Source: a virus. From it: a stretch of 23,521 nt of DNA. This document shows, piece after piece, positions 8,763 to 16,471 of the stretch (position 1 is its first letter; each line of letters begins with the position of its first letter). Below the pieces are notes generated by a model. The model ran no database searches, was not told where the DNA came from, and was given only the letters and a program-made list of their open reading frames with translations. The position numbers and the translations under genes are program-made. Where the stretch lies: IMG/VR virus record IMGVR_UViG_3300027494_000019, positions 1-23,521 of that record, one strand, 5' to 3'.

Positions 8763-9326
8763 TTATAGGTCGAGGTTTAGTAATGCATAACCATCATCAT
8801 CAGCAGAACCTAGATAAGTTCCAACTTTAACGTAAGAACCGTGGATAGCAGCATTTGACTCCAACTCTCCGAGGGTATTAATATAAGCAGCGTTACCGGC
8901 AGAAGCACCAGTAGCGTAAGCCAATACAATACCACGCTTGAGAATAGGAACAGTTTGTCCAGAGACAACTGCACTCAATTCAGCAGCCTTACGAGGATTG
9001 AAGATTAGCTTCTCGCCGTTTTCGTCTGTTTCACGAACGTCATTAAGAAGCATTCCAACGACCTTGTTAGCATCGCCAGTACCAGCGGTAGTGACGCGAG
9101 CAGTGGTTGAATAACGATCAGAAACTACGTTAGAGTAAGAAGCTCCAACAGCAGTAGCTGAAGTAATGTTTAGAGCGTCATCGGTATTTTTCCAACCGGC
9201 TCCAAGAACTTTAACGAAAGTTCCCTTGTTTACAGTTTCGAGATCAAAAGCGAACATGTTAATAACTTCATGCTCACCATAACCGCGAAATGGTTTAATT
9301 AATCTTTTAGTAGATGAATATGCCAT
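8763..9326 (-). CDS. Putative capsid decoration or head-stabilising protein
   Basis: This 187-residue protein lies between the protease-scaffold and the major capsid gene, where decoration proteins commonly sit. Residues 1-22 (TKRLIKPFRGYGEHEVINMF) lead into a small-residue-rich, beta-predicted body with many Ala, Gly, Thr and Val. The second half alternates strands and turns (VSGQTVPILKRGIVLAYATG, VKVGTYLGSADDDGYALL), resembling the small beta-barrel of capsid-decorating proteins. It shares the capsid gene's GC-richer codon choice, another sign of a highly expressed virion protein. An AGGA lies 8 bases before the ATG. No specific family was recognised; a minor capsid or spike role is the alternative. 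Confidence 0.65.
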   Translation of the reverse strand: MAYSSTKRLIKPFRGYGEHEVINMFAFDLETVNKGTFVKVLGAGWKNTDDALNITSATAVGASYSNVVSDRYSTTARVTTAGTGDANKVVGMLLNDVRETDENGEKLIFNPRKAAELSAVVSGQTVPILKRGIVLAYATGASAGNAAYINTLGELESNAAIHGSYVKVGTYLGSADDDGYALLNLDL

Positions 9327-9334
9327 AGTATTTT

Positions 9335-9350
9335 CCTATTATTTATTTGT
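9335..9350 (-). promoter_or_regulatory. Candidate late promoter/leader element before the decoration-like gene
   Basis: The minus strand reads ACAAATAAATAATAGG in the 29-base gap after the protease-scaffold gene. It aligns with the elements before the fibre, portal and 189-aa genes. Its AATAAATA differs by one base from the T4 late promoter core. The AGG also serves as part of the ribosome site. Function is inferred. Confidence 0.35.
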
Positions 9351-9355
9351 TTTGT

Positions 9356-10006
9356 TTATTTTGTAATAACGAAGCCTTCGTCATTAAAAGCTGATTGATA
9401 TTTTTGCTTTAAAGTCTTTGAAGGATTAACAACGCCAGCAGTGATTACATCATTTTGCTGAGTTCCGTTGCTAATAGCGTCATCAACGACAGTAGCATTT
9501 TCGGTAGAAGCGACAGTCTCTTGAATCTCAGTAGCCATAGTCTCTTTCTTCTCTTCTTTTGGCATCTTTGAGGCTTTATAAGACTTGTTCTTCTCCTTCA
9601 TTAAAACGCCCATCTTTTTCTTGTAGGCGGCGAAAGAATCTTCATCCAAATCTCTGATATCGTTAGCAATTACTTCCCTATCTTCGGTATCAAGATCGAA
9701 CTCTTCATCTAGTCCAGCCATTCTGGAAGAGAATAGTTCTTGCTTCTCCTTAGAAGCTTTTTCTTGTTGTAGGGTTTCTAAAGATTGCTTGAGAGCCTCA
9801 AGTTCTTTCTTTAGGTTTTCAGAATCAGAAGAGAGACTAGCGAACTTCTCTTCGGCGTTCTTGATTGCGTCTTCTTTAGCTTTTTGTTCAGCAGCGAATT
9901 TCTCAGAGGCATCTTTGAGTTGCTCTCCAATAAAATCTCTGATGGAAGAAGCGGTTGCTTCTTTAAGCAACTCATCAGTAATTTGAGATACTTCAGATAT
10001 TTTCAT
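9356..10006 (-). CDS. Possible nested scaffold protein from an internal start
   Basis: An in-frame ATG at 10006 (Met274 of the protease-scaffold) opens a 216-residue product, MKISEVSQITDELL..., made almost entirely of the coiled-coil scaffold part. A purine-rich GAAAGAAAGA stretch ends a few bases before it, a plausible though weak ribosome site. The break coincides with the junction between protease and coiled coil. Phage lambda makes its scaffold (Nu3) from inside the protease gene C in the same way. That precedent is established; its use here is inference. Confidence 0.35.
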   Translation of the reverse strand: MKISEVSQITDELLKEATASSIRDFIGEQLKDASEKFAAEQKAKEDAIKNAEEKFASLSSDSENLKKELEALKQSLETLQQEKASKEKQELFSSRMAGLDEEFDLDTEDREVIANDIRDLDEDSFAAYKKKMGVLMKEKNKSYKASKMPKEEKKETMATEIQETVASTENATVVDDAISNGTQQNDVITAGVVNPSKTLKQKYQSAFNDEGFVITK

Positions 10007-10825
10007 ATTCTTTCTTTCGATAATTACATTAGATTCCAATGTTTGTGAAATTTCTTCTGCTTTTTGCTCAATAATTTGTTCAGACTCCGGTTTTTTAACG
10101 CTAACACCGACAACATCGGCGGCAGGATTAGCAGTTAGTCCAACTCCAAGAGGGAGAACTCGACCCTTAATTTTACGGTAAATTAATTGGTTTTCATTGA
10201 GTCTTCCGCTGCCACCAAATCCGGTTAGTTTTCCTTTAATTTTTTCAATCTCTTCTTTGTCAGAAATGATAGTAGCATTTTCAATATTCTTTTCGCTTCC
10301 TTCTAGGACAGCTACTTCAAAATCATTATAACCCAATTCCCAAGAAGCACTGACCTTCATGTAATTGTTAGAAGTGGGGTCATTTGACTCTTCGATTGTA
10401 TTGGCGAGATCTTTATTAACGATCTTCCAAACAACACCGCCAAGAGTAATATTATAAGGCTCTTTTTTATCTTTGACTTGCTCTTCAGTAAGGGGAACAT
10501 CAGTTCCAAACTCAGAAAATCCTGCTGACAAAATAACACCAACAACATTTGCGCGATTGTGTTCAATATTAATTGGCTTATTAATGAAGTTTTTATATAC
10601 TTCAGTAGCAATAGACGAATCAATTACATCACCATTTTTATTAACACGATTTACGACACAAGCATTAAAAGCAATTGGCAAAAGATCCATATTAGACTCA
10701 GCATTGACTTCAGGAATAAAATTCCCTACATCAATTAGACTGGCTAATGATAGATACTTGTCTTTTTCTTCAGAGACTAATGGTCTGATTGAAGAACTAA
10801 ATGTTGTAGAGAAGTCAAATTTCAT
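9356..10825 (-). CDS. Prohead maturation protease fused to scaffold
   Basis: The product has 489 residues in two parts. Residues 1-245 look like a phage prohead protease: NKPINIEHN with candidate catalytic His89, NNYMKVSASWELG with candidate Ser149 or Ser151, and GxGLTANPAADVVGV at about 229-242, a pattern seen in capsid maturation proteases of the U35/U9-type fold. Residues 274-400 are a charged, Ala/Glu/Lys-rich coiled coil (repeated KFAAEQ, EELKK-type heptads) typical of a scaffold. The tail is acidic, then ends with a basic helix (SKTLKQKYQSAF). The gene lies one base after the 98-aa gene and just upstream of decoration and capsid genes. The protease is expected to digest scaffold and capsid arms after shell assembly. 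Met274 may be a second start (separate entry). The catalytic residues are assigned by eye. Confidence 0.8.
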   Translation of the reverse strand: MKFDFSTTFSSSIRPLVSEEKDKYLSLASLIDVGNFIPEVNAESNMDLLPIAFNACVVNRVNKNGDVIDSSIATEVYKNFINKPINIEHNRANVVGVILSAGFSEFGTDVPLTEEQVKDKKEPYNITLGGVVWKIVNKDLANTIEESNDPTSNNYMKVSASWELGYNDFEVAVLEGSEKNIENATIISDKEEIEKIKGKLTGFGGSGRLNENQLIYRKIKGRVLPLGVGLTANPAADVVGVSVKKPESEQIIEQKAEEISQTLESNVIIERKNMKISEVSQITDELLKEATASSIRDFIGEQLKDASEKFAAEQKAKEDAIKNAEEKFASLSSDSENLKKELEALKQSLETLQQEKASKEKQELFSSRMAGLDEEFDLDTEDREVIANDIRDLDEDSFAAYKKKMGVLMKEKNKSYKASKMPKEEKKETMATEIQETVASTENATVVDDAISNGTQQNDVITAGVVNPSKTLKQKYQSAFNDEGFVITK

Positions 10826-10826
10826 G

Positions 10827-11123
10827 TTATTCTAGAAAATATGTAATACTACCTACGGTTGCGGTTGCAATAGCTATTCCAGAACTATCTGGAACTCTCA
10901 AAGGAGCAGAATAGTTGCAATTCCCTTGAGCTACATAAGCAAATATACTTCCACTTGCTGTAGCACTAGCATTTGCCAAAGTAAGATTAGCTTGAGTACT
11001 TATATCAGTAATAAAAATTCTTGAATTGCCATTATTGGGTGGCTGAATCAAAACACCTGTTGTTGTAAAATTAACAGTTGTTGTTGGTACGGACGCAATA
11101 CCATTTTGAATAAAAGATTTCAT
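10827..11123 (-). CDS. Small beta-rich structural protein
   Basis: This 98-residue protein is composed mainly of Thr, Ala, Ser, Ile and Val, with alternating strand-like patterns (TTTVNFTTTGVLIQPP, SRIFITDISTQANLTL, GSIFAYVAQGN). It has no signal peptide, membrane segment or cysteine pair (single Cys near residue 70). Its ATG overlaps the TAA of the Dps-like gene by one base, so the two are translationally linked. Size, composition and position beside the protease-scaffold suggest a small virion component such as a decoration or head-fibre protein. No family was recognised. Confidence 0.65.
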   Translation of the reverse strand: MKSFIQNGIASVPTTTVNFTTTGVLIQPPNNGNSRIFITDISTQANLTLANASATASGSIFAYVAQGNCNYSAPLRVPDSSGIAIATATVGSITYFLE

Positions 11124-11488
11124 TATTTTAAAGTTGTTAAATATTTAGTCTTATTTACACTTGCTAAAATTTCATCTCTAATATTAAGCAAGTCTGTATC
11201 TTTTGCAGCATCCAATTGAGATGGTAAATCATTGCTCAAAAAGCCAATAAAAGCATCCATTGCTTGAACTGGACTAATAGATTTATAATTTTGCAAAGTT
11301 AAAACAAAAGAATCCTTAGCAATAATTCGACCATATTTACCCATGAAAACCTCTACAAATTCATCAATATAACCAGACAAAGAATCATAAAGCTCTCCAA
11401 AAGCTTCATGCTCAGAGAATCCATAGGTTTGCCAATGGAATATCTTTACTTGGTTTTGAAACTGTAACATTGAAGATAGAATATTCAT
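11123..11488 (-). CDS. Small ferritin/Dps-like protein of unknown role
   Basis: This 121-residue, mostly helical protein begins with FQNQVKIFHWQTYGFSEHEA, then LYDSLSGYIDEFVEVFMGK. The pattern (His18-Trp followed by His27, then acidic residues one helix later) resembles the first two helices of Dps/ferritin-like four-helix bundles, where such His and Glu/Asp residues bind iron. I believe phage and giant-virus proteins with the same LQNQxKxxHWQT motif form a Pfam family of unknown function (possibly DUF5856), but I could not check it. AAGGGA lies 7 bases before the ATG. Its place among head genes is unexplained. Whether a ferroxidase site is complete cannot be judged; a purely structural helical bundle is the alternative. 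Confidence 0.65.
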   Translation of the reverse strand: MNILSSMLQFQNQVKIFHWQTYGFSEHEAFGELYDSLSGYIDEFVEVFMGKYGRIIAKDSFVLTLQNYKSISPVQAMDAFIGFLSNDLPSQLDAAKDTDLLNIRDEILASVNKTKYLTTLK

Positions 11489-11489
11489 A

Positions 11490-12665
11490 TTATTTCCCTT
11501 TCTTATATTGCAGCAAGCAAGATTGGAATTTTTCTTTGTCAGTTCCCTCTTTAGAAGGGATGCATTTTTGAAGGAAGTCTTTGAAATTTTGACCTTCTGT
11601 TTCGCACATTGACTTATACTCTTCCTCTTCTTCGTAAGAAGCGTAGACTTGAGCGCGAGAGAGTTGGTCCATTGTTTTTGTTAGGACTTCTCCCTTTTTA
11701 TAAGTTGGGCCTTCGTTAGTTACTTCATATGAAATAACTTTACCCATTTGATTTGGCAAGTCTTTGATCTCTTTTACGATTCCTTCGCTGCCATAATGAT
11801 AACAGTTCTTATTTACATTTCGAACCTTCTGACCAACCATAAACATTGGTTCAGAACTCATATAATTAGCGTCAGACTCTTCGGCAAACATTACATAGTT
11901 ATGAATCATTACCATGTAATCTTCAGTAATAGCAATCTTGCCTTGTAAGAATGACTCAGTTAAATTTTCTTTAACCTTTTCATCATTTAAAGCATTGAGA
12001 ATGTTCTCTGCATGAGTTTTAATAGAATTTAAAGAGCCAACTGACATTTCTAAATATTCATTCTTGTACTCTTCCATTTCGCTCTCTTCGGATTCCATCT
12101 CGTCTTCAGGCTCCATCATTTCTTCGGCTTTTGATAAATCAGGCCAAATTTTTAAGAGTTCGCTTTGATCCCAAAGAGTCAAACCATCCCACTCTTCTTC
12201 GTTAGCTTGAGCTTTCTTTAAAGCGTCTTGCTTTGGATAGTCTTTTTCTCCGGGCTTTGCTGGCTTATAGTTCTTGCCGAGACGATCTTTCTTCTTTTGA
12301 ATATTGTGCCAAAGACCTTTTCCAGCTTCTGTTTCTAAACTAAAGACCTCTTCTGAAGCTTTAACTGGAGAACCCGCCCTCCATTGATAGCATGACCAGT
12401 ATTTGGCTTTCCATTTTGGTCCGGGGTTTTTGTCGCAGCCATGTCTTGCTCTAAAACTTTTTCTTCTAGCAGGATCATCTCTCTTGATCTCCATGTTAGG
12501 ATCACCAAAGTTAACCTTTACAACATTTCCTTTGTCATTTTTGACATAAACAGAAAACTTTTTAGGCCCATCAGGAGTCCTGAATGGCTTATTTAATGTT
12601 TTCTTTTCTTTGTCTGCGGCGACGATTTTAGAAGAAATATCGATTTCTAATTCTTTGGTTTTCAT
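11490..12665 (-). CDS. Mosaic head-associated phage protein, function unknown
   Basis: The 391-residue product looks like several modules in a row. Residues 24-100 hold a Lys/Arg-rich segment, KKFSVYVKNDKGNVVKVNFG then RKSFRARHGC and YWSCYQW, with a pair of cysteines that could bind metal. Residues 115-145 (GLWHNIQKKKDRLGKNYK) are a second basic segment. Residues 180-205 are a run of Glu, Met and Asp. Residues 208-265 are helical (SVGSLNSIKTHAENIL, KIAITEDYMVMIHNYV). Residues 275-335 form an SH3/KOW-like beta region (MVGQKVRNVNKNCYHYGSEG). The end carries three cysteines. I have seen each module in other aquatic phage structural-region proteins, but know no function. One base separates it from each neighbour. 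A scaffold-core or internal head role is possible. Confidence 0.65.
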   Translation of the reverse strand: MKTKELEIDISSKIVAADKEKKTLNKPFRTPDGPKKFSVYVKNDKGNVVKVNFGDPNMEIKRDDPARRKSFRARHGCDKNPGPKWKAKYWSCYQWRAGSPVKASEEVFSLETEAGKGLWHNIQKKKDRLGKNYKPAKPGEKDYPKQDALKKAQANEEEWDGLTLWDQSELLKIWPDLSKAEEMMEPEDEMESEESEMEEYKNEYLEMSVGSLNSIKTHAENILNALNDEKVKENLTESFLQGKIAITEDYMVMIHNYVMFAEESDANYMSSEPMFMVGQKVRNVNKNCYHYGSEGIVKEIKDLPNQMGKVISYEVTNEGPTYKKGEVLTKTMDQLSRAQVYASYEEEEEYKSMCETEGQNFKDFLQKCIPSKEGTDKEKFQSCLLQYKKGK

Positions 12666-12666
12666 G

Positions 12667-13236
12667 TTAAATATATTCTAGCCAGTTTGCTTTTTCTTGT
12701 TCTGTATCCAAGTATAGATCATTCTCATCTTCAAAATCATAATCAAGATTATAGTCTTGAATATCATTATCTGCTTGAGAGAAATCACCATCATTTGGTT
12801 CCCAAGAACCTGTAACATCAATTTCTGAAGCTCTAGCTACATCACTATCAGCTTTGCGATAAGCATCTTTAACAGTTTTACCAGCCATCATTCTTAAGAA
12901 AGTATTCACACGGGCCATTGCCCATTGTCCTCTTGTTTTTCCGGGTCTATGGCTAGAACTAAAAGCTCCAGCGCCTCTACGATAAACTTTTTTTAGTTGA
13001 CTTAAGCTTACTTTCTTAGAATATTTGCTATTATGCTCTCTAACTTTAGACTTTAAAGCTTCAACTACTTTAGCAGAAAACTCTATTGCTTTATCGCTTT
13101 TTGTTCCTGCGCTACCAGAAGGATTTTTAGCAGAACCGCTGCGCTTTTCAGAAGGTTTGGCAGGGGTCTGAGCAGAGCTTTTAGGCCCAGACCTCTTTGA
13201 TTCTATAATTTCTATTTCTAAACCTTGTAGGTTCAT
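12667..13236 (-). CDS. Phage protein with KVYxRGxGAFSSSHRP/QWAMARVNxFL domain
   Basis: The 189-residue product has three parts. Residues 12-50 are a low-complexity Ser/Lys/Pro/Gly tail, probably disordered. Residues 51-132 form a helical domain with KKVYRRGAGAFSSSHRPG and QWAMARVNTFLRMM. Residues 135-189 are strongly acidic. The central motif recurs in phage and giant-virus proteins; I believe it corresponds to a Pfam domain of unknown function (DUF5824), unverified here. The gene starts a new stretch of the operon after a 47-base gap containing TATAAATA on the minus strand, with no Shine-Dalgarno sequence. The acidic tail and basic start resemble scaffold or DNA-mimic tails, but no role can be assigned. 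Confidence 0.65.
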   Translation of the reverse strand: MNLQGLEIEIIESKRSGPKSSAQTPAKPSEKRSGSAKNPSGSAGTKSDKAIEFSAKVVEALKSKVREHNSKYSKKVSLSQLKKVYRRGAGAFSSSHRPGKTRGQWAMARVNTFLRMMAGKTVKDAYRKADSDVARASEIDVTGSWEPNDGDFSQADNDIQDYNLDYDFEDENDLYLDTEQEKANWLEYI

Positions 13237-13244
13237 AATTTGTA

Positions 13245-13261
13245 GCTTATTATTTATACAC
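13245..13261 (-). promoter_or_regulatory. Candidate late promoter with TATAAATA core
   Basis: The minus strand reads GTGTATAAATAATAAGC, with TATAAATA at 13258-13251, in a 47-base intergenic gap. TATAAATA is the established T4 late promoter core recognised by the phage sigma factor gp55. The ATG follows 14 bases later, leaving a leader of about 8 bases. The same octamer also occurs inside the fibre coding sequence near 3498, so the octamer alone is not decisive. Confidence 0.4.
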
Positions 13262-13283
13262 TAAAAATTAACTATTAAGGAAA

Positions 13284-14558
13284 TTATAATGGCCCATTTG
13301 TATTAAAGTTTGTGTAACTTAATCCTTTTAACAATCCACTCATAAATAAACCATTAGGATGAGGATAAGAATTCATGTCCATATCACAGTAAAAACTAAA
13401 ATCTAAAACAGCATTTGAACCGATTGAAGAGTCATAAGATAGGTCTTTAAATTTAGCTCCTCTAATATCGTAGCGAATAATAGTTTCGGAACTCTTATTC
13501 ATCTTGATTGAGATGTCGTATTTAGATTCTGATTTTATATCTGACAAAAGATTTCCTGAATAGTTTAAGTTTCTATATATTGTAGAGAAAGAGCCTTCTA
13601 CAGTAATTGGAGTGTTTATTTGGCGATCTACTGGGTAAACATAGCCCAATGTTTTTAATGGTTCCCTTTCTAAAGGAATGTTAAAATTAAAACTTTGTAT
13701 AGCGGCATCTTGGATTATTAGATTAGACTTGTTTTTAGATGTTGAATTAGCGTCATAAATGTCAATCACGATATCGCCGGGGAGCAAAACAGAAATTGCA
13801 TTTCCAGTTTCCTCAAAAGCTGTATTATAAGTTGGAATATTAAACGTTATGCCGGTATTTAATGTTCCGCTCTTTGGTTCTAAATACGGAGAAACTACGT
13901 TTATTCCAGAAGAGTAATACAACACATTGTGTGCTGCATAATTTACTGTAGCTTTAGGGAAATCGTTAACTTGAGCTTGAACTCCATAAGAAGTAATATA
14001 ACAATTACCGAAAGCTAAGACCGGAAACCCAGAAATACTGTTACCAATTGCATCTGTATTATTTGGAGTAATTGTTAAAAATAGATTGCGCTGATCTCTG
14101 TATTTAAAAGGATACTTAAATGTATTATTTGTGGCTTGAGTTAAATCAGAGTTGAATGAATAGTTCTGGTCTCCAAAAGAAAACCCAGACAATAAATTAC
14201 CACTAGGAAAAACTTGCCCACCATCAAATTGATCTAAATTAGGAGGCCCAAGATTAACATAGAAGCCCATTCTGGCTTCGTTTCGCAGATCTTTAATGTT
14301 GTAATTGAAACTAAGGCTAATATCAGGAGGATTTAAAGTATAATCATAAATAGTAGAAGCATTTCCTATCTCTGAGAACCTAGAAGATTGAGTATTTATC
14401 TGATAACTAAATTGATTAATTCTTTTAAGGGGCTGAATTAAATTATAAACCCCAGTTCTGAGCAGGTTGCCGTTAGGGTCAGAGAAAAAATAGCCACTCG
14501 CTGGAGCAGGTCCAACGAATAGCAATTCGTTATTATATATTACTCTGTTTGTAGCCAT
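13284..14558 (-). CDS. Putative tail-tube-like structural protein
   Basis: This 424-residue protein follows the portal gene, overlapping it by one base (TAATG). It is rich in Asn, Ser, Tyr, Phe and Gly with strand-like patterns throughout and no membrane segment or signal. The C-terminal third (TPITVEGSFSTIYRNL, then DISIKM, then IRYDIRGAKFKDLSYDS and VLDFSFYCDMD) has the alternating strand layout common in phage tail-tube proteins. The N-terminal part (QFSYQINTQSSRFSEIG, DISLSFNYN) looks similar, so the protein may hold two related beta domains. Position next to the portal would also fit a neck or head-completion protein. The structural role is likely; the precise identity is not established. 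Confidence 0.6.
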   Translation of the reverse strand: MATNRVIYNNELLFVGPAPASGYFFSDPNGNLLRTGVYNLIQPLKRINQFSYQINTQSSRFSEIGNASTIYDYTLNPPDISLSFNYNIKDLRNEARMGFYVNLGPPNLDQFDGGQVFPSGNLLSGFSFGDQNYSFNSDLTQATNNTFKYPFKYRDQRNLFLTITPNNTDAIGNSISGFPVLAFGNCYITSYGVQAQVNDFPKATVNYAAHNVLYYSSGINVVSPYLEPKSGTLNTGITFNIPTYNTAFEETGNAISVLLPGDIVIDIYDANSTSKNKSNLIIQDAAIQSFNFNIPLEREPLKTLGYVYPVDRQINTPITVEGSFSTIYRNLNYSGNLLSDIKSESKYDISIKMNKSSETIIRYDIRGAKFKDLSYDSSIGSNAVLDFSFYCDMDMNSYPHPNGLFMSGLLKGLSYTNFNTNGPL

Positions 14559-16447
14559 TAGATTTTGCTATGATAGAGCAAACTAGCCATGTAAGAATCA
14601 ACTTGATGCTCGCAAGCGATATTATGAATCTCTTCTATTCTCTTTGGGTTTTTATCTACAGGAGTTTCAATGTATTCTCCTATTTTAGAGACCCAATTAG
14701 ATTGATCTTCGTTTGCGACAATAACTTTAGTGATATCAAGGACTACTTCTTTTTGTCTTTCATTTAATTTCTTAAGTTTATGTTTTTTCTTTAAGAAACC
14801 CTCTACTTCTGCTCCTAATTTACTTGTAGCTTCTACAATGTCTTTTAATTTCATGACACTGTAATTAGCTTTAGAAGAGGTGCCGATTGGCTTTACATTT
14901 TTTGTAGTTTGCTTGATGCCTGTGCTTCCTGCTGGTCTACCGGCTGCATCTATTTTTGGTCCACCGATTAAAGGCTGATAATATCCTTTATCTTTTAAGT
15001 CAACAAAAGCTGTTTGAGATTGCACTGACTCATCTGGAGTAGGCAATACTCCAGTTTCAATAGCTTTAAGACCTTCTTCAGGAGTAAGAACCCCAAGCTC
15101 AATAAGGCGAGTATAAATTCTGTTAAGATTTTGATCGCTCTTAAGATCCATATCTTCAAAGAATGGAGTTGGGAATACTTTGAATCCTATTTCTTTAGAA
15201 ATCCTCTTAACTTCTGGCAATAAGAAGTCAGTAATAAAAGCTTGGCGAGCCTGTAATAATTTCTGCCCTAATAGAGATACTTTTGTACTAGCATTAGCGA
15301 ATTTTTCATTACCAACAAGCACATTATTTAAGCCAATATTAATATCTTTATCGATGATCTCGTATTTCTTTGGATCTAAGATGTCAGCAATTTGAGGAAT
15401 GACGAATTCGGCTTTTGTAGTATAGTCAGCAATCAAGACTCTTCCAATAGACTGATTCGCAAATAAATTTTGCATCGTCTTTAAGTTCTCTTGGTTTACT
15501 CCACCTTTATCTGGCTCTGCGCCCATTGTGACAAGAAGGATTACTTGCTGAATTGTTCTTGTAAGAGCCATGTCCATACGGCGCATTTCTATTTTTGCGC
15601 TAATATCTTCAAGAACAGGAAAACCCATTGGTACAGCGAAGGGTTCGTAATCTTGTTTCTTGTAGAATACGGCGTAGAACTTCTTTGTGTCTAAATGGAG
15701 TAAAACTGCTGTAGCTTTTCCTTTTAGAACTTGCTCTTTAACTAACGGATCAAGAGAATCCAATATCTCTTTGTCTTCTTCTGTTCTTGGATTTCTAATT
15801 TGCTCAAGCTCGTAGTCAGTTAGAACCTTATAATACTGTCCTCTATTAAAAGACAAATTACCATTAACCTGAACGTCTGCTGGATTAATGATTATGTATC
15901 TAGCAGGTAAAGAAACTCTTGCCGCCAAAGCTTGAGAACCGAAAACTTGGCTAATTTTAGACACATCCTCTTCTCTAATGGTAGTATCATATCTATAAAT
16001 AAAAACATTACCAGAACGATAATACTCTCTAAAGAACTTGTCTTGTAATGCAGTAATGTTTATCTTATTAAATAAGGCTTGGAAGAAATCTCTTGCGCTT
16101 TTATTCCCACCTTTAAGATGAATATTGCCGCAAGAAAGCTCTGACATTAGATCAATAGTATTTCTAAATAAACCAAAGTTATAGTAGGCTTTTTGGCAAA
16201 GAATTACTGTATCTCTGACATCAATATTTGATTTATTATAATTATAACCAGTGGCATAGTTAAATGGCACCATGCCGTCATCAATATTGCGAAAACGATC
16301 TGTTCTCTCAATGGTTGATGCGGCGTTTCTGCGGCTCCTCGTTTCGGTAACTCTGCTTGCTACTCCGCCATGAGCAGGAGTAGAGCCTTCTACCATCATT
16401 GGGGCGAAAGAATTTTCCGCAACTTTGTCTTTTTTAACCTTTGCCAT
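14558..16447 (-). CDS. Portal protein
   Basis: The 629-residue product lies directly downstream of the terminase large subunit and has the size and composition of a large phage portal. The N-terminal 55 residues are basic and low-complexity. The core begins with VRDTVILCQKAYYNFGLFRN (residues 77-96) and FREYYRSGNVFIYRYD (about 138-153), segments typical of the portal wing. The middle contains the long helix-rich stem/clip part (FANASTKVSLLGQKLLQARQ near 386-405). Portals form the dodecameric ring at one capsid vertex through which terminase pumps DNA. An AGG sits 5 bases before the ATG. The 24-base gap to the terminase stop contains a candidate promoter element. Confidence 0.85.
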   Translation of the reverse strand: MAKVKKDKVAENSFAPMMVEGSTPAHGGVASRVTETRSRRNAASTIERTDRFRNIDDGMVPFNYATGYNYNKSNIDVRDTVILCQKAYYNFGLFRNTIDLMSELSCGNIHLKGGNKSARDFFQALFNKINITALQDKFFREYYRSGNVFIYRYDTTIREEDVSKISQVFGSQALAARVSLPARYIIINPADVQVNGNLSFNRGQYYKVLTDYELEQIRNPRTEEDKEILDSLDPLVKEQVLKGKATAVLLHLDTKKFYAVFYKKQDYEPFAVPMGFPVLEDISAKIEMRRMDMALTRTIQQVILLVTMGAEPDKGGVNQENLKTMQNLFANQSIGRVLIADYTTKAEFVIPQIADILDPKKYEIIDKDINIGLNNVLVGNEKFANASTKVSLLGQKLLQARQAFITDFLLPEVKRISKEIGFKVFPTPFFEDMDLKSDQNLNRIYTRLIELGVLTPEEGLKAIETGVLPTPDESVQSQTAFVDLKDKGYYQPLIGGPKIDAAGRPAGSTGIKQTTKNVKPIGTSSKANYSVMKLKDIVEATSKLGAEVEGFLKKKHKLKKLNERQKEVVLDITKVIVANEDQSNWVSKIGEYIETPVDKNPKRIEEIHNIACEHQVDSYMASLLYHSKI

Positions 16448-16450
16448 AAG

Positions 16451-16468
16451 CCTAATAATTAATTACAC
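16451..16468 (-). promoter_or_regulatory. Candidate late promoter/leader element before portal
   Basis: The minus strand reads GTGTAATTAATTATTAGG, nearly the same as the element before the fibre gene (16 of 18 bases). It fills the 24-base gap between terminase stop and portal start. Its terminal AGG is close enough to the ATG to act in ribosome binding, so the conserved sequence may combine promoter and leader. Function is inferred from recurrence. Confidence 0.4.
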
Positions 16469-16471
16469 ATT

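Noticed and set aside
10357-10623. Leu/Ile-rich 88-codon minus-strand frame resembling a membrane protein
   Set aside because: It is a shifted frame inside the protease part of the 489-aa gene, whose own frame has coherent protease motifs.
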